Shown here piece by piece: positions 25,056 to 37,273 of a stretch of 64,000 nucleotides of DNA. Within the stretch, counting starts at the first letter, position 1. Every line of letters starts with the position of its first letter. Made by a program: the position numbers and the translations under genes. The stretch is from Odontesthes bonariensis. Its lineage: Eukaryota; Chordata; Actinopteri; Atheriniformes; Atherinopsidae. Under the pieces are notes generated by a model. The model was not told where the DNA came from, made no database searches, and worked only from the letters and a program-made list of their open reading frames with translations. Where the stretch lies: positions 8,241,586 to 8,305,585 of the forward strand of contig NC_134528.1 in NCBI RefSeq assembly GCF_027942865.1. Reading direction: 5' to 3'.

Positions 25056-25299
25056 TCACAGGCATCTTATTCTTTCAGTTATATGACAGAAGACTTATGG
25101 ATGGGATGAAACAGCCCAAAATCTCATAATCTAAAAGAAAGTCATTTTTTTCCTTTAGTATTTTTCGCATTAAATAATCCTATAATAATATTGATAATAA
25201 AGACTCCGGGAAAATAAGATATCTAATTTTGAAATCCTCAACCGGATCTAGTCGTTATTCCTCTCGCTAACTCCCCTCTTCTCTAAAAGCCCTGCAGCT

Positions 25300-25528
25300 T
25301 TCTGTCCACCCCAGTTCACAACAAACGCGCTTTTCACGAGTTGAGCAGACAGCAGAGGGCCGAAGGAGGACATTTAACATGCAGTTTTGTCAGCACACAC
25401 CCTTGTAAACTTAAGTGCTTGTGGATAAGACGACTTAAAAGAAGAAGAGCAACACCGTCGCACTCAGAATTTCTCAACATTTTGAAGAACGGAGCAACTC
25501 TCCTGGATAGTCCACCTCTCTGCACATG
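25300..25528 (+). other. Candidate noncoding first exon (lzts2 5' UTR?)
   Basis: A GC-richer stretch ends in a possible donor ATG|GTAGGA at 25529 and is followed by a short CpG-rich patch (GCGCGGCGCGCG, about 25633-25644), a weak sign of a promoter. It is on the plus strand upstream of lzts2 and could be its distant first exon. No transcript evidence is available; the start coordinate is approximate. Confidence 0.25.
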
Positions 25529-28515
25529 GTAGGATTTTACTGTAACTACCCAAAACTAACTGAGCATTTAAAGTGTAATAGGTGTGAAAGTTTTTTTGTG
25601 TCGATGTTGCAGTTTTTAGGCTGATTTGTGTGCGCGGCGCGCGACCCTTACCTGTACGTAACCCCGCACAGGTGTGAGGACGTTAAGCTCGGTCTGCACG
25701 ACACGACGCTGTTTCTCTATTTACTGAAAGTGTTGAGGAAACTGAGTGAATACGAAGAAGTCAAGTCTCAGGAGGGAATTTTTTTTTTTTTTTTTTTGAT
25801 CATGTGAAAAAGCTACCAAGGTGCACGAGAGTTATTTTCGCCTCAAACTTTCATTTTTTCTATCAACGCGTGCATCGGACGCGGCAGGATGGGTGGGTTT
25901 AGACACGACAAAGTACCTCCTGCAGAACAACCAACCACACTCATTTCCTGCTCAGACTTCAGCTTCAGTCCAGGCCATAAATCAACTATTTCCTTATCGT
26001 GGACTTTCTGCGCATGCTTCCTCCAGCCTCTCAAAACAAATCTTATTTTTTACTTTTTTTTTTTATCTTATCTCTTAAACAACAGAGAGGCTTGGATGAT
26101 TACTGCAGGTTGGATGAATGTGTGCGCCAAACCTTGTGTATTTTCTTTGAGGATCTGTTCATTGTTCCTTTGCAACCTCACTTAAGCCACATCATTTCCC
26201 TGGTGTGGGACCTTGGTTTCTTTCTTAAAGCTAGAAATGGCAAATAAACTCCACAAAGCATCAGGGACCTGACTTATCGGGCAGCTCCATAGAAACTGAA
26301 AGGCTTGCTTTCTTTGGTGGAGCTCCAAAAGCATTCAGACTTCGTGTCTTAGCTGTATTTGCTGGTATGAAGTAGATTTAAAACATCCTTTAGGGCCAAG
26401 AGGTCTCTGTAGTTTTATGTTGCAACAAACTGAGTTCATCGTCTAAAGGGACGGTGACAGATTTTACATCCAAGTGACGACACAAAACAGTAGTCGGTCT
26501 GTTTTCTAGCTTGTATGTAAGAAAGAGTGGTTTGAGTTTCCGTGTTCTGGCTGAGCTGAACCCAGGGCACAGCAATGACACATGTGAATTCTTAAAATGA
26601 ATGGCATTCCCCTTCTGACGCTGGGTAAAGCCGCTCCTTGCTCAACACAGAGGCACTTTCACAGCATTATTGCATGGACAGGTGTGGGGCCAGAACTAAA
26701 GAGAAACGGGAATATAAGTCACTCTTTCACAAAAGTGTTGATAAATTCGACTCGCGTTCATAAAGCTCGATCGTGCACGGCAGCACTATGCTGTAACAGA
26801 TGGAAGATTCCCGAGAGTGCTCATGCACTGTAATGAGATTGTTTTTTGTCTATTTTTATATGCAGCTGCCCTCATCTGTAAACCACTGCCAAATATTTGG
26901 AACAAAGTGGGAACATGGCAAAGAAGAACAAACAAACTGGGCAGCAGAGTTCAGCCCAGAGGTCAAATGCTTACCTGAGCTCGTTTGAAAGGAAGCTGGG
27001 TGTGGAGCTTTGTCGGTTTATTTGCATTGATAATTTGTCAGGGATTTTCTGAGCACATGGCGAGCTTCGCTCAAACCCTCTCGGTGGATCTGCCTCCTCA
27101 GCATATCAGCTTGATTGCATTCACGTGGAGCTCTCCTGAGAGTTGGATGCGCTCCCTGACAGGAGTGTTATGACTCCGCATGTTTGAGTAGGGTTGGGGA
27201 TTGAAGCATCATACAGTATGAATCTTTTAGGACACCGTGTCCATTCCTTTCCCGTAGTTTGCTGCCTGCTTTGTTTCTGTTTATGTGGGAACCTGCAGAT
27301 TTGAAATTGCCCTTCAGAATGCTTCTTTTTGCTCAAAATATTTGGTTTCCAGTTCATACTGACAAATAGCAATTGTACTCTCCTGGTCATATGAAGTACG
27401 AATGTCATATACATGTATTTCTAGATTGCCACATCTCTACATAGTTATATGATATTGTTGAAGTAAGAAGAAGTCTGCAGGCAGCCTTGTGGTGCAGTAT
27501 ATGCTGGCTGTTAAAGGATGGGAAAGAAAACACTGAGTGTATACATCCACTTCATGTAACACGCCTTGTTGGTTTCTGGATCAGCTCTCCTGGAGGTGTG
27601 AATACAAGTGTCCACGAGACTGTGTTCCATCATAGATTATCGCTTTTCTTCCTGTGAAATGCTATAATTTATCATAGATTTATGTTTCCTGTAAGGGATC
27701 CTTCCGTCTTGCTGCTCTGAATATTGTCCTTGAGCTGTTCAACTGAGGGTCGGGTCGCTCCATTCTTTGTGTTACACTGCACTAATCGCCTCCTTCCACA
27801 AGTAAAAAGAGAGAAACTTTAGGAGACAAGACAACAATGGGAGCATAGCGGGAGCTGTCAGACAGCACGCAGGCTGCGTTTTTTTATTAGTTGGCCTTAG
27901 GACCTGTCAGATTTGTATTTAGTGCCTTATTGTTTTGAATTCTCTCTCCTCTTGCTGGTTGTTAGCTGTAATTAGGGATGTTGCAGAGTTTCCCACAGCA
28001 CAGTATTTCAAACTGCCTGAAACAATGATGCTGTGACTCATGGGAGCTTTTCAAACAATGAGCTGTGGCTCAAAATTGTCAGTAAGCTCATGTCTTAAGT
28101 AACTTCATCTTTTAAAAGAAGCGGTTCATCTTAAGTTGAAGAGCTGTAGATCTTTTCTCATGTAATTATGTCTTAAAGTTTCATTATCCTAAGGAAAAGG
28201 TTTGTCGGATGAGTTGAACAGGGGATTTCATTAAGTCGACTGCAGATTACTGAGGATCTGTTGTAGGGTCATAACATGCTGTCCTCACATTCCCTCCAGT
28301 TTCTAATGTGTCTTTTAGTCAGATTGGTGGACAGTAACGTTATGTCTAATAAAGCTGACAGTTACAGAGTCCACTTTCCGACAGTGATGACCTAATGTAA
28401 ACGCAGTATGATAGCTATCAGTTTTTGTAAACTCTGGCCGGCCAGATACAAGTGTCTGGAAATAACTGAGGGGCAGTAAATGTTCCTCTTATCTTGTCAA
28501 CACAGTTCAGACACT
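25529..28515. other. Intergenic or 5' intron, nothing recognised
   Basis: Contains a 19-base T-run (about 25779-25797). Short overlapping ORFs at 25821-26247 have no recognisable protein motif. No exon, RNA gene or clear transposon was identified. Confidence 0.45.
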
Positions 28516-28590
28516 ACAAATAGAATAGAATAGAAAAATACTTTATTCATCCCCCAATGGGGGAAATTCAAATTAGTCAAGTAGCTCAAA
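28516..28590. mobile_element. Retroposon tail (TTTATTCATCCC...GGGAAATTC type)
   Basis: AATAGAATAGAATAGA leads into CTTTATTCATCCCCCAATGG and GGGGAAATTCAAATT. This is a common terminal motif of fish non-LTR retrotransposons, with its small hairpin CCCCCAATGGGGG. Only a short tail is present. Confidence 0.55.
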
Positions 28591-29454
28591 ATATTGACAA
28601 TGATTGTATATTAAAATTCTTCTGGTTATATTGTGCAGTGTGATAACATTTAATCAGAAATGTGTACGTATTCCTCCACGTGACCCTACCAATCGGCCCC
28701 GTCTCTCTCTGTGTTGCTCAGCTGTGCTTTGAGACCATAAAAGTTTAAAAGCTCTTACTCAAACAGACAATGTGAATCTTCGGGGCCAAAAATATATTCG
28801 TGCTTTTTAACCTCACTTAGGCAACTGGATCCACTGTAGATGTAATTGTTCGCACACTTACTTGGGCTGTTACTGCATGATTCTACCAGTGAACTTCAAA
28901 GAACGGTGGGATTTTGGAGGATGTAAACAATGATGATGGAGACGACAGCTGGGTTTCCATCGCTGTTTCTGGTTTTGCACTTGAGAGAAAAGGTGAATAA
29001 AAATGCTGAAAATTTGAAAAACTTCCCAAAATGTTCAGGTAGGTTCACATGCTCCCTGGAGGTGGTTTGTTGATGGGTTTTGAAGAAGAACTGAGGTGCA
29101 TCAGGGGAATAGAAACAAATTTCCGACAAACTTGGCAAAGATTAAAATGTCCTGACTCGCTGGCTGTCTTCAGTCTGAATGTTCCCAGATATTCCCAGAG
29201 ATTAAAGTAATTCCTGTAGAAGAGCTCACTCTATTTCCCTTTTTTTTTTTTTTTTTTTTTTTTTTTCTTCTCTCTCTACTTGAGATTAGTTTGCCTTTAG
29301 GACAACTACTTCCTCTACTGAATTACTTTCAAGAGCTAGCTAGCCTATACCGCCACCTTCTGGTGATGGCAATACACAGTACAGTTGATTTATTTTAAAC
29401 CACTCACTTGAAATGTGTCTGTTTTTAAAGTTTTTTTTTTTTATTTTTTTGCAG

Positions 29455-29563
29455 CTTTTCAAAAGATCCCTTCAGGTTTCAGAGGACGCGCACAACTGAC
29501 ACTCCGAACGAATGCAGTTATACGCGAGGCAGCCATCGTAAACAGTCGGACACATTATTAAAA
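29455..29563 (+). other. Candidate noncoding exon (lzts2 5' UTR?)
   Basis: A strong acceptor (long T-run, then TTTTTTTGCAG) at 29454 and a strong donor AAAA|GTAAGTG at 29564 frame a 109-nt segment that is more CpG-rich than its flanks (GGACGCGCAC, TATACGCGAGG). It contains only a short ORF from ATGCAGTTATAC to a nearby stop. It fits a 5' UTR exon of the plus-strand gene lzts2, but splicing to it is inferred only. Confidence 0.35.
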
Positions 29564-32500
29564 GTAAGTGTTTTTTTTTCTGCTCAAGGCCGTACAAACC
29601 GCTTTAATGTGCAGTGAATGTCAGTCACTCAGCTGATGGGTAAGCACACACCGGTGTGGAGCTGATCCATATGGGAATAACCAAAAATCAACAGCAGCAG
29701 GTCAATGAGGTAGATGAGGAAGTCTCTTGTTATTTTGGCTGATAAGCAGCAACTGATATGTGAAAAGGGCTTTAATCTAATGGCAGTCTACATTTAGAAC
29801 TTTCCCTCCCCATTCAGGCTCACGGCCTGCGACCCCCTCCCCAGGATTTGGCTATTCTTAACCAGCTCTGAGTTTTGTGCACAGCTGGACTGCACAGCTG
29901 TTTTAGGTCAGTGAGAGGCAGGGGCTGAGGTTTCAGAGAGCTCTGATTTCTGAGCCTGGGAACGAGTCGGACGAGCTTTTTTTCTGTCTAATCTAGACTG
30001 TATGTCCTGACCCGACCACATGACGTCTGTCACAATTTTAAGGAACACCGAGGGCACAAAATGTTTAAAGGGATTGCAACCGATTTATGAAACACACATG
30101 CTTCGTAGTGAGTGCTCTTTGGTAAACCCATGTGATTTCTTTTTTTCCCCCTTTCTTTGTCCCAGTTTTCAGGTGCAGAGCACAATGGCCATTAATCTGT
30201 GGGCATCCTTTACCTCCTAAATTGCCACATTTTGTCACCTCTTTTCTTGGTGCTATGATTTATGGACTCATTTCAATGCAAGTGGACCAAACCACCGTAT
30301 TCTTAAACTTTATCCAAAACTATGGCCACAAGTAGCTCTTTTTAAAGAGCTCAGTAACTCAACTGTTGACTTCTTGTATCGTACAAAAACATGTCTGCCT
30401 TTTTTCCACCTCAGTGAACCAACGTGTACAGATACTTTAAATTCCTGCTTTGTTTTGGCTTATATGTTGCCCATATAGTTGAATTTAGCTTTCATTTTAG
30501 TTCTCAAGGTCCTGGTATTGTACACCGGTTCATCATCATGACTCAGTGGGAATTTATTAGGAATCTTTTCTTCTTTATGACGAGCAACATATCTGCGTAT
30601 CTGAAAATAAAAAGCCTATTCATATGGAGAACTGAAGACTTTTGTTCCCCTCAGGTTTGACCCATGTCACTGCATCTTTTCCTGCTGTCAGAGAGACCTG
30701 CTGCAGTCATGATTAGATTTACAGTTTTGTAAACGGCTTTAATAAGATGCATGACCAGCTGAACTTTGCTTCCATTAGAGCAAAGTCAGCATCACCAAAT
30801 CCATTTAGTGTTTGGCTGACTAATGTCCTTAAAGGGAACACTAGTTAATTCTGAAATAATTTTGCTTATTACGTCCGTCCTCTGGTGGACAGAATACGCG
30901 TCAAGCCTGCTTAATTATGGGCTGCCATACACACAGGCGCAGATGCATCTGTAATAAGCTAATACTGACTGGTATACAAGCCCGGTCCTCGAACATATTT
31001 AACATTATACCATCGGGATGTTTTAGGTTATTTCAAAGCGCTGCCATGGAGCTGCAGGCATGCCCGCGGACGTCTGGTCCTTTTTAATGTTTTACAAGGC
31101 GATAGTATTCTTCCGAATGATGAAAAGCAGAATACATTAAATGATTTCTATTTAGATTTCGTGTGCGCAGATTTTAGTGTGAGTTTTAGGATTTGGGAAC
31201 AGTTTTGTTACAGCTGTCCCGGTGCCCAAGTCTGAGCTTACACCAGAAAGTAAGTCTTGTCAGGAGGATATTTCACAGAAAACATACACGCAGTGTGTTG
31301 CATAATCTTTTGTTACTTATGGATGATTGCATGCTCTGAAAAGAGATGAAAAAAAGCTTGAAAAGCAACATGCCCTTTTCCCATGAGCAGCTCTGATTGT
31401 GGTGGTAGTTAGCGTGATCATGACATTCACAGCTGCTTCAGGGAGGCCCATGTGTGCTGATGTACAGAGCAGGCCTGCAGCGTCTCTGACTCCTTTCTCT
31501 CTCCTCCTTTTCTTTTGTCCTCTTATTTCTTACTCCTCCATAAATACAACTCATTTCATCACTCACTCACTCTTCATTTGTGTCAACTGCTTGGCATCCT
31601 ACTGTAATCCATCTCATAACCCCATAACTGCGGTGTAGCCCACAGACTTTCTCATTGAGGCCAGGAACATGAGAAAGCACAGGAACAGAAAACAAACAAG
31701 TCAGTAATTTGATATAGTAAATTATGTCCCAGTCTATTTCAAGCTGGGTCATATTTAGTTGTTTTGTCTGTTGGTGTTTTTTATAAGTTATAACACTGCA
31801 CTTGCCAAGTTTGTTGCTGGTAAAATGTCAACAATGCCAAAGAGATGTTCAATTGAGTGGAACAATGGTTAAAAAAAAACCCATTGTGCAATCATGTTTG
31901 AAATGGGAAATTATGGTAAATTAAGACAACTGTAAAGATTTGTCATATTTCTAAAGGCAACTACTCATTAGCTGTAGTTTATTTCACCATAGAGGTAGAT
32001 TGTTGCTCTCCTACTGGAGGCGCACTCCACAAACCTCAAGACCAAAAGGAACTGCTGCCAGTGCTCCGGTGCCAAATACTACAGGACACTCCCAGAGGTT
32101 CAGTGTCAATGGGCCAGATTTGTTTTGGCTGCGTGCAGATGACCTGCACAACATTAGGCAGGTTATTTTAATGTGCTGGGTCAGAGTCGCATGTTACTGC
32201 TTGATTACAAGTTTACCGAAAGACTGCAGAAGCCACAGGAGTACTCCTTTAGGAGGGTTCACTGTACGTTTTATGGCTGGATTGTTTGCTCACTGATTGG
32301 GACTTTCCTTTGGGACTGGTTAAATGCTCATCGGGGGCCACCGAAGATTCCTCTGTAGCAGAGAAACTGTGGTGATTAACTCTGTTAAACTGTTTATGAA
32401 CAACCTGTCTGTCTGGACTAGAATCACTGAAGATCTATTCAAATAACAAATTGTAAATATTCTTTGTTTAATCTGTTGACATCAAATTCAACACAAGTGT

Positions 32501-35500
32501 GTTTCAATCTTTTTAGGCCTGGAGTGACTTTTGGACATTTTCCCCTTTCAAGCCCGATGTTATATCATCGTTTTTCAAGAAGCAAAGACGGTGGCTTCAT
32601 TTTTTCTGAACTATTGATAAACACAGTCAGCCATTTAAAATAACTTCTTCCGAAGGCTGTTTTCAAATAATGCTCAGATTTTAAAATGCTTTTATAGATG
32701 GCGTCCCTCTCCTTCATTCTAGTTTTTCCACCGTTTCCTCCTTTCACTGTCTCTCAACAAGGTTATTTCCCCCCTTCCCTCCTTCCCTCTCCTGACTCTT
32801 TAAAAGCAGACAGCGTAAACCACCATGAAATTTAATCCTGTATCCTTTGTTGCTGGTACTTTACTCTCCAACACCAGAATTGGTTTAGAAATTTGATTTG
32901 GCCGCTCAGAAAATGATTTTAAGAAATGCAGCGCTATTAAAACTTTCTCCACCCTTTCCCATTGTTCTACTTGTTTAGCTTTCTCACAGCGTGGGTACAG
33001 TGTTGAACTGGACTTGCATCCATGTAAGTGGGACCACCATCCCCAAAGTTGTTTTTTTTTTTTTTTTTTTTCTAATAAATATTTCCTCACTGTCAGGCCT
33101 GATTTATTCTCCAGCTGGGAGGACACAAATCATTCAGAACATTCAAACAGACTCTGTTTAACATCAAGTCTGTCATCTAAAACCAGGAATCCTCAGACGC
33201 ACTGTAAGGAGCTGTAATGTATGTAGAAAGGTCTGCCATGCAGAGTGCTGACCATATGGTGAGAGGCCTAGTGACTGAAAGGTAAGGAGGTGGTTTGGAA
33301 GAGCAAGTGTGCGAATCAGAAGCTAGGTGGGTGGTGGGATCCGTGGTCGCTGTGTCACAGCATTGCATAAGGACTTACGTAGGCAGAGGGGAAGTGGGTC
33401 TGAAGCAATGAGGGTGGAGAGCCGTTGGTCCTGTCTGTGTACACTGATGGGATGAGAGATGTTTACTGTTTAAACAGTGGGCTGTCTGTAGAGGAGCCAG
33501 GGATCCCTGTCTTCTCTAATTTCCCATGTTTTATTTTCAGTTGATCTGTTATTGCTTTCCCATGTTTGATCCCTTCTATTTGAATAGCAGTAATGCAATC
33601 ATAGAATCAAGAAAATAATCAGATTTAAAGTTAAACTATCGTAGCTGAATTGAAAACCTCACTTTTTGTTGTCATATAATTATAGTCACTGAATATTTGT
33701 ATTCACATGGTTCGCGGATTTCCACTACATCAACCACTGGTCCTTGATAGAAAAAGTTTCACATAAACATTGTAGTTTAAAAGTTAATCGGACACCAAAT
33801 TTTCAGCCTCATCTCGAACAGATTAAAGAATTCTTTTCCCTCCGTAGGTTTCTGAAATGTTGGAGGATGTTTGCGGTTTGGCTTGAATGATCCTAAATGT
33901 CTGAGGAAAATACACTGATTTTTGAGCTGTTTAAGATGGAATGTAATGCTTTCCATGTGGGCTGTCTTATTGCTGTGAAAACAAGGCAGACATGCTGGCT
34001 TTCCCTGTAGATTCACTCCCCGCCCGCTGCCCATTTTATCCTTTCAAACAAACATCTTTTGCGATTTCATAATTTCTGAATACTAGTCTCCTCGTGTTTC
34101 CCCTGACATCTACACTGCTGTCCTTCACCACACCTGTGCACAAACATGCACATATCAGTCCAAAGAACAATGTCCGTGTGGCTGATTGCATGAAGTCTTT
34201 TACACTACACTACTTCCCTATTTTCTGAATGGCCTTTGTTCAGAGTGTGATGGTCCCACATTTCTTATTGAGTTTGTTAGCTTGCCTGGAACTTGTGACA
34301 CTCTGTTGGACATTAAAATAATAAACTCCAGTGTTGCAGGATGGCAGTGTTTGGATAGGGAAGAAGTGGGACACCACCCTATTCCTTAATAGTCTGCTGG
34401 CCTTGTGTTGGTGTGTTTTTTCACACTTCTTTGTGCGTGTGTGTGTATGCACACTCCTGTAACCCTGGAAAATACAGGACCTCATTTATCCTCATTACTT
34501 ATCATCTTTTACACAGCCCTTCTCAATAGGTGTCTAAATTTACTACCTGTGCTTCATTCTGTTTCATGCAACCTTCCGACCACTGCACAGGATTTTGTTG
34601 AGAAGTTGCAGGTAACAACAAGACGTATGCCCTTCACCTCACCTTTACCTTTCGACTGTGCAGCAGAAACTACGGTGGCAGTGAAAATGAGAGTCCTGCT
34701 GCAGAGTTAGTGTTTGGTTTGCTGTTCAAGACCGTTGTAGAAACATGGCCGACAATGAGGAGGTCTCAAAAATGACAGTTTAAACCGTCAGCAGAAAAAA
34801 ACCTGTTCTGTCTTTGAATCATTGGAGTGTCATAGCCTGAGCTCTTAAAAGCCACTTATTTGCGGCATAAACTTGGGTTTTCTCAGAGGTTTATGAATGA
34901 TGTGATTAAATCCTGTTTGCCACTACGATGGATTGTAAAACTTTGAGTGATGTGAAACATGTGGGGTAAAATGGGGAGATGAGAGGGGAGCATATTTTAA
35001 TGGCAGTGCATGCGACGCGTTATAGGAAGAAATCCTCTAAACCTTCGGGATTCAAAGCTACCTGCTAAACTGTTGTTCGGACTGCTAAAAAAAAATGTAA
35101 ATGCACCTCAGGGCAAGTTTCTTTGTTTCGGGGCAAGTTGCTTACTACACGTTGATGGAAATTGACTTTTGAGGATCAGGCCACAGTAACGTTTATTGGT
35201 ATTGAAGGTGCTCGGCTTTTTGGATTTAGCACACTTGCTCCTCTTCTTGTACCCCCCCGCTGTTTGTTTTTCTGTTGAGAGGATTACCCCCCTCAGTGGT
35301 AAAAGCAGGTGAGGTGTTGCCCTCAGAGGAACACACCTGTTCCTGCCATGCGGGGTTGTTGTTGGCTTTTGTAACAAAAAGATTTTTAAGGGCATTACTT
35401 TAATGGGTTCTAAGTGTGTTATGTGGTTTGGCCCTATTGTGCAACATTTAGCAAGCCAGCGTAAAGCCTTTTGGATTGAGCTTCATCCCATGTGGGAAGC

Positions 35501-37158
35501 CGCAGTCTCTTCAGCACTTCCATCTGTCCACGTCATGCATTAGGCACAGATGGAGGAGCTGAAGGTGGTAGTTTATTTAGGCTCGGGCTACGTTAGTTTT
35601 AGCAAACATCCCTGAGCTTATTGACGAAGCGGGATGCACGTTAACCAGATCCTACCAAACCCCTCCTCTTTTGTTTCTCAACTGATTTTAGTGTGAATGC
35701 AAAGCGACTGTAAAGATGAGGGTTTTGGAAATGTGTTTCTAACACCATGATATGAATGTTGAGTGTCCCTTTATCTCAGTTGGTTAGTTGCTCTTAGGTA
35801 CAGCAGATCCACGTGACAAATAAACTGGTTGTTACCCAACAATTTCATGTTAAAGAGGGATTGTTGAATGCACCACAGAGCAACTTTTAGTCAAATGAAT
35901 GGAGCATATAGAATTAATTTCTCATTTCAGGCTGTGCACTTTTATTCTTGTACTTTTTTTAATTGAATTATTTACTCCATTTCATTGGCTCTCTGAAATG
36001 AGTCTGACCTTCAGACTCGCCTTTGGCCACTATATCATGTGTTGAACTCATTATTATTTAAAACCTTTGAAATGTTTAAATTCATCTCTGACATTGTGTG
36101 TGACAAAAAACCAGAATAACTAAAATAGTTGATCGTGTGAGAAGCTTAACATAACCCTGATACCCAAAGGGGGGTGGGGCAAGGTTCCTCTATACGGAAA
36201 GTGCATTCCATTAAGTACAATGATCATTTGAGTACATACTCTAAATGTTTTTTAGATATTTTTTTAACTCTGGCTGAATGTAGCAACTCTCTGGGTCTGG
36301 AAATCGCAACATTTCAAGTTCTTGCTATAAACTATTTATAAGATTCTGCACTGCACAGTCCTACTCTCTACAACTCGTTTGTCCAGAGTGTCGTGTGAGT
36401 TATTAATGTGTTTTCTAAACACTCTATAGATCTAATGCTGAGGTTTTCTGTTAATTATCAAATTTATTTGGGCTTTAATATGAGGTATCGTGGAAGGAGG
36501 TCACGGAAATCGGGCAAAATTCGAGGAGTTAAACCTATATGAGATTCACAAACTAAATATATAGTCTCAGTAACTCGGTACTGTTTGTTGAAAACATGGT
36601 AGAGCCACAGGTAACATAAAGTCATGTGGAATATTAGTCTAAAATGCAATCCGTAATCCTTTCTCGTGCTCCTGTATTACAAACTTTAATATTGCTTTGA
36701 CTGTGGCAGGGAACCTTTGTTTTCGTGGACAACAAGATAGAAACTGACCCAGACTGTTTAGAAGCATTTTATCTTTCACTTAAAGGTTGAATTGCTTTAC
36801 TCCATCAGCAGACTTCAGACGGTTTGACCTTGGAAAATGACCAAAGGTTATTTCATAACTTAGTGCTGTGAAAGGTAACAGACCTTCACACAGGGGAGAG
36901 TTTCTGTGGACGGGCTACTCGTCTGAGGATTGGTCCTCACTCTTGTTGACACGGAAAATCCCCTTCAGTCTCCACTTTCCTCCATGTGAAGCTGTTTTGC
37001 CAGTGTGACTCAGATTTTCCTCCTTTTCTTTCTGAATTCTATAAACACTTGTCACATTTCAGGTTTTCCAGCTTTCCACGGACCGCCATGGTCTCACTCC
37101 TTCTCTTCTGCTGATTCTACAATGTGCTCTTGTTTTTTTTGTTTTTTCATCCCATCAG
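29564..37158. other. Intergenic or 5' intron, no gene seen
   Basis: About 7.6 kb with no recognisable coding exon. It contains a 20-base T-run at 33052-33071, low-complexity CT tracts and many short chance ORFs on both strands. No tRNA, transposase or reverse-transcriptase motif was noticed. Confidence 0.4.
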
Positions 37159-37273
37159 ACTGTGAGAGGCGAACAGAGAGAATGAAGGTCTTCTCACCGG
37201 TCTAGTTCCTGCGATGCTCAACAGACCTGTGCATACAGGCCTCCAGAAGCTGAAGACAGGGCGTCATCGACGG
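37159..37273 (+). other. Candidate noncoding exon (lzts2 5' UTR?)
   Basis: A pyrimidine tract (TTGTTTTTTTTGTTTTTTCA) and CCCATCAG acceptor precede, and the donor CGG|GTAAGAGG at 37274 follows, bounding 115 nt. Two upstream ATGs occur. The second (about 37214) stays open to the donor, but if joined to the acceptor at 46576 it would meet TGA after two codons, so the exon would be untranslated leader with upstream ORFs. The join to lzts2 is inferred. Confidence 0.35.
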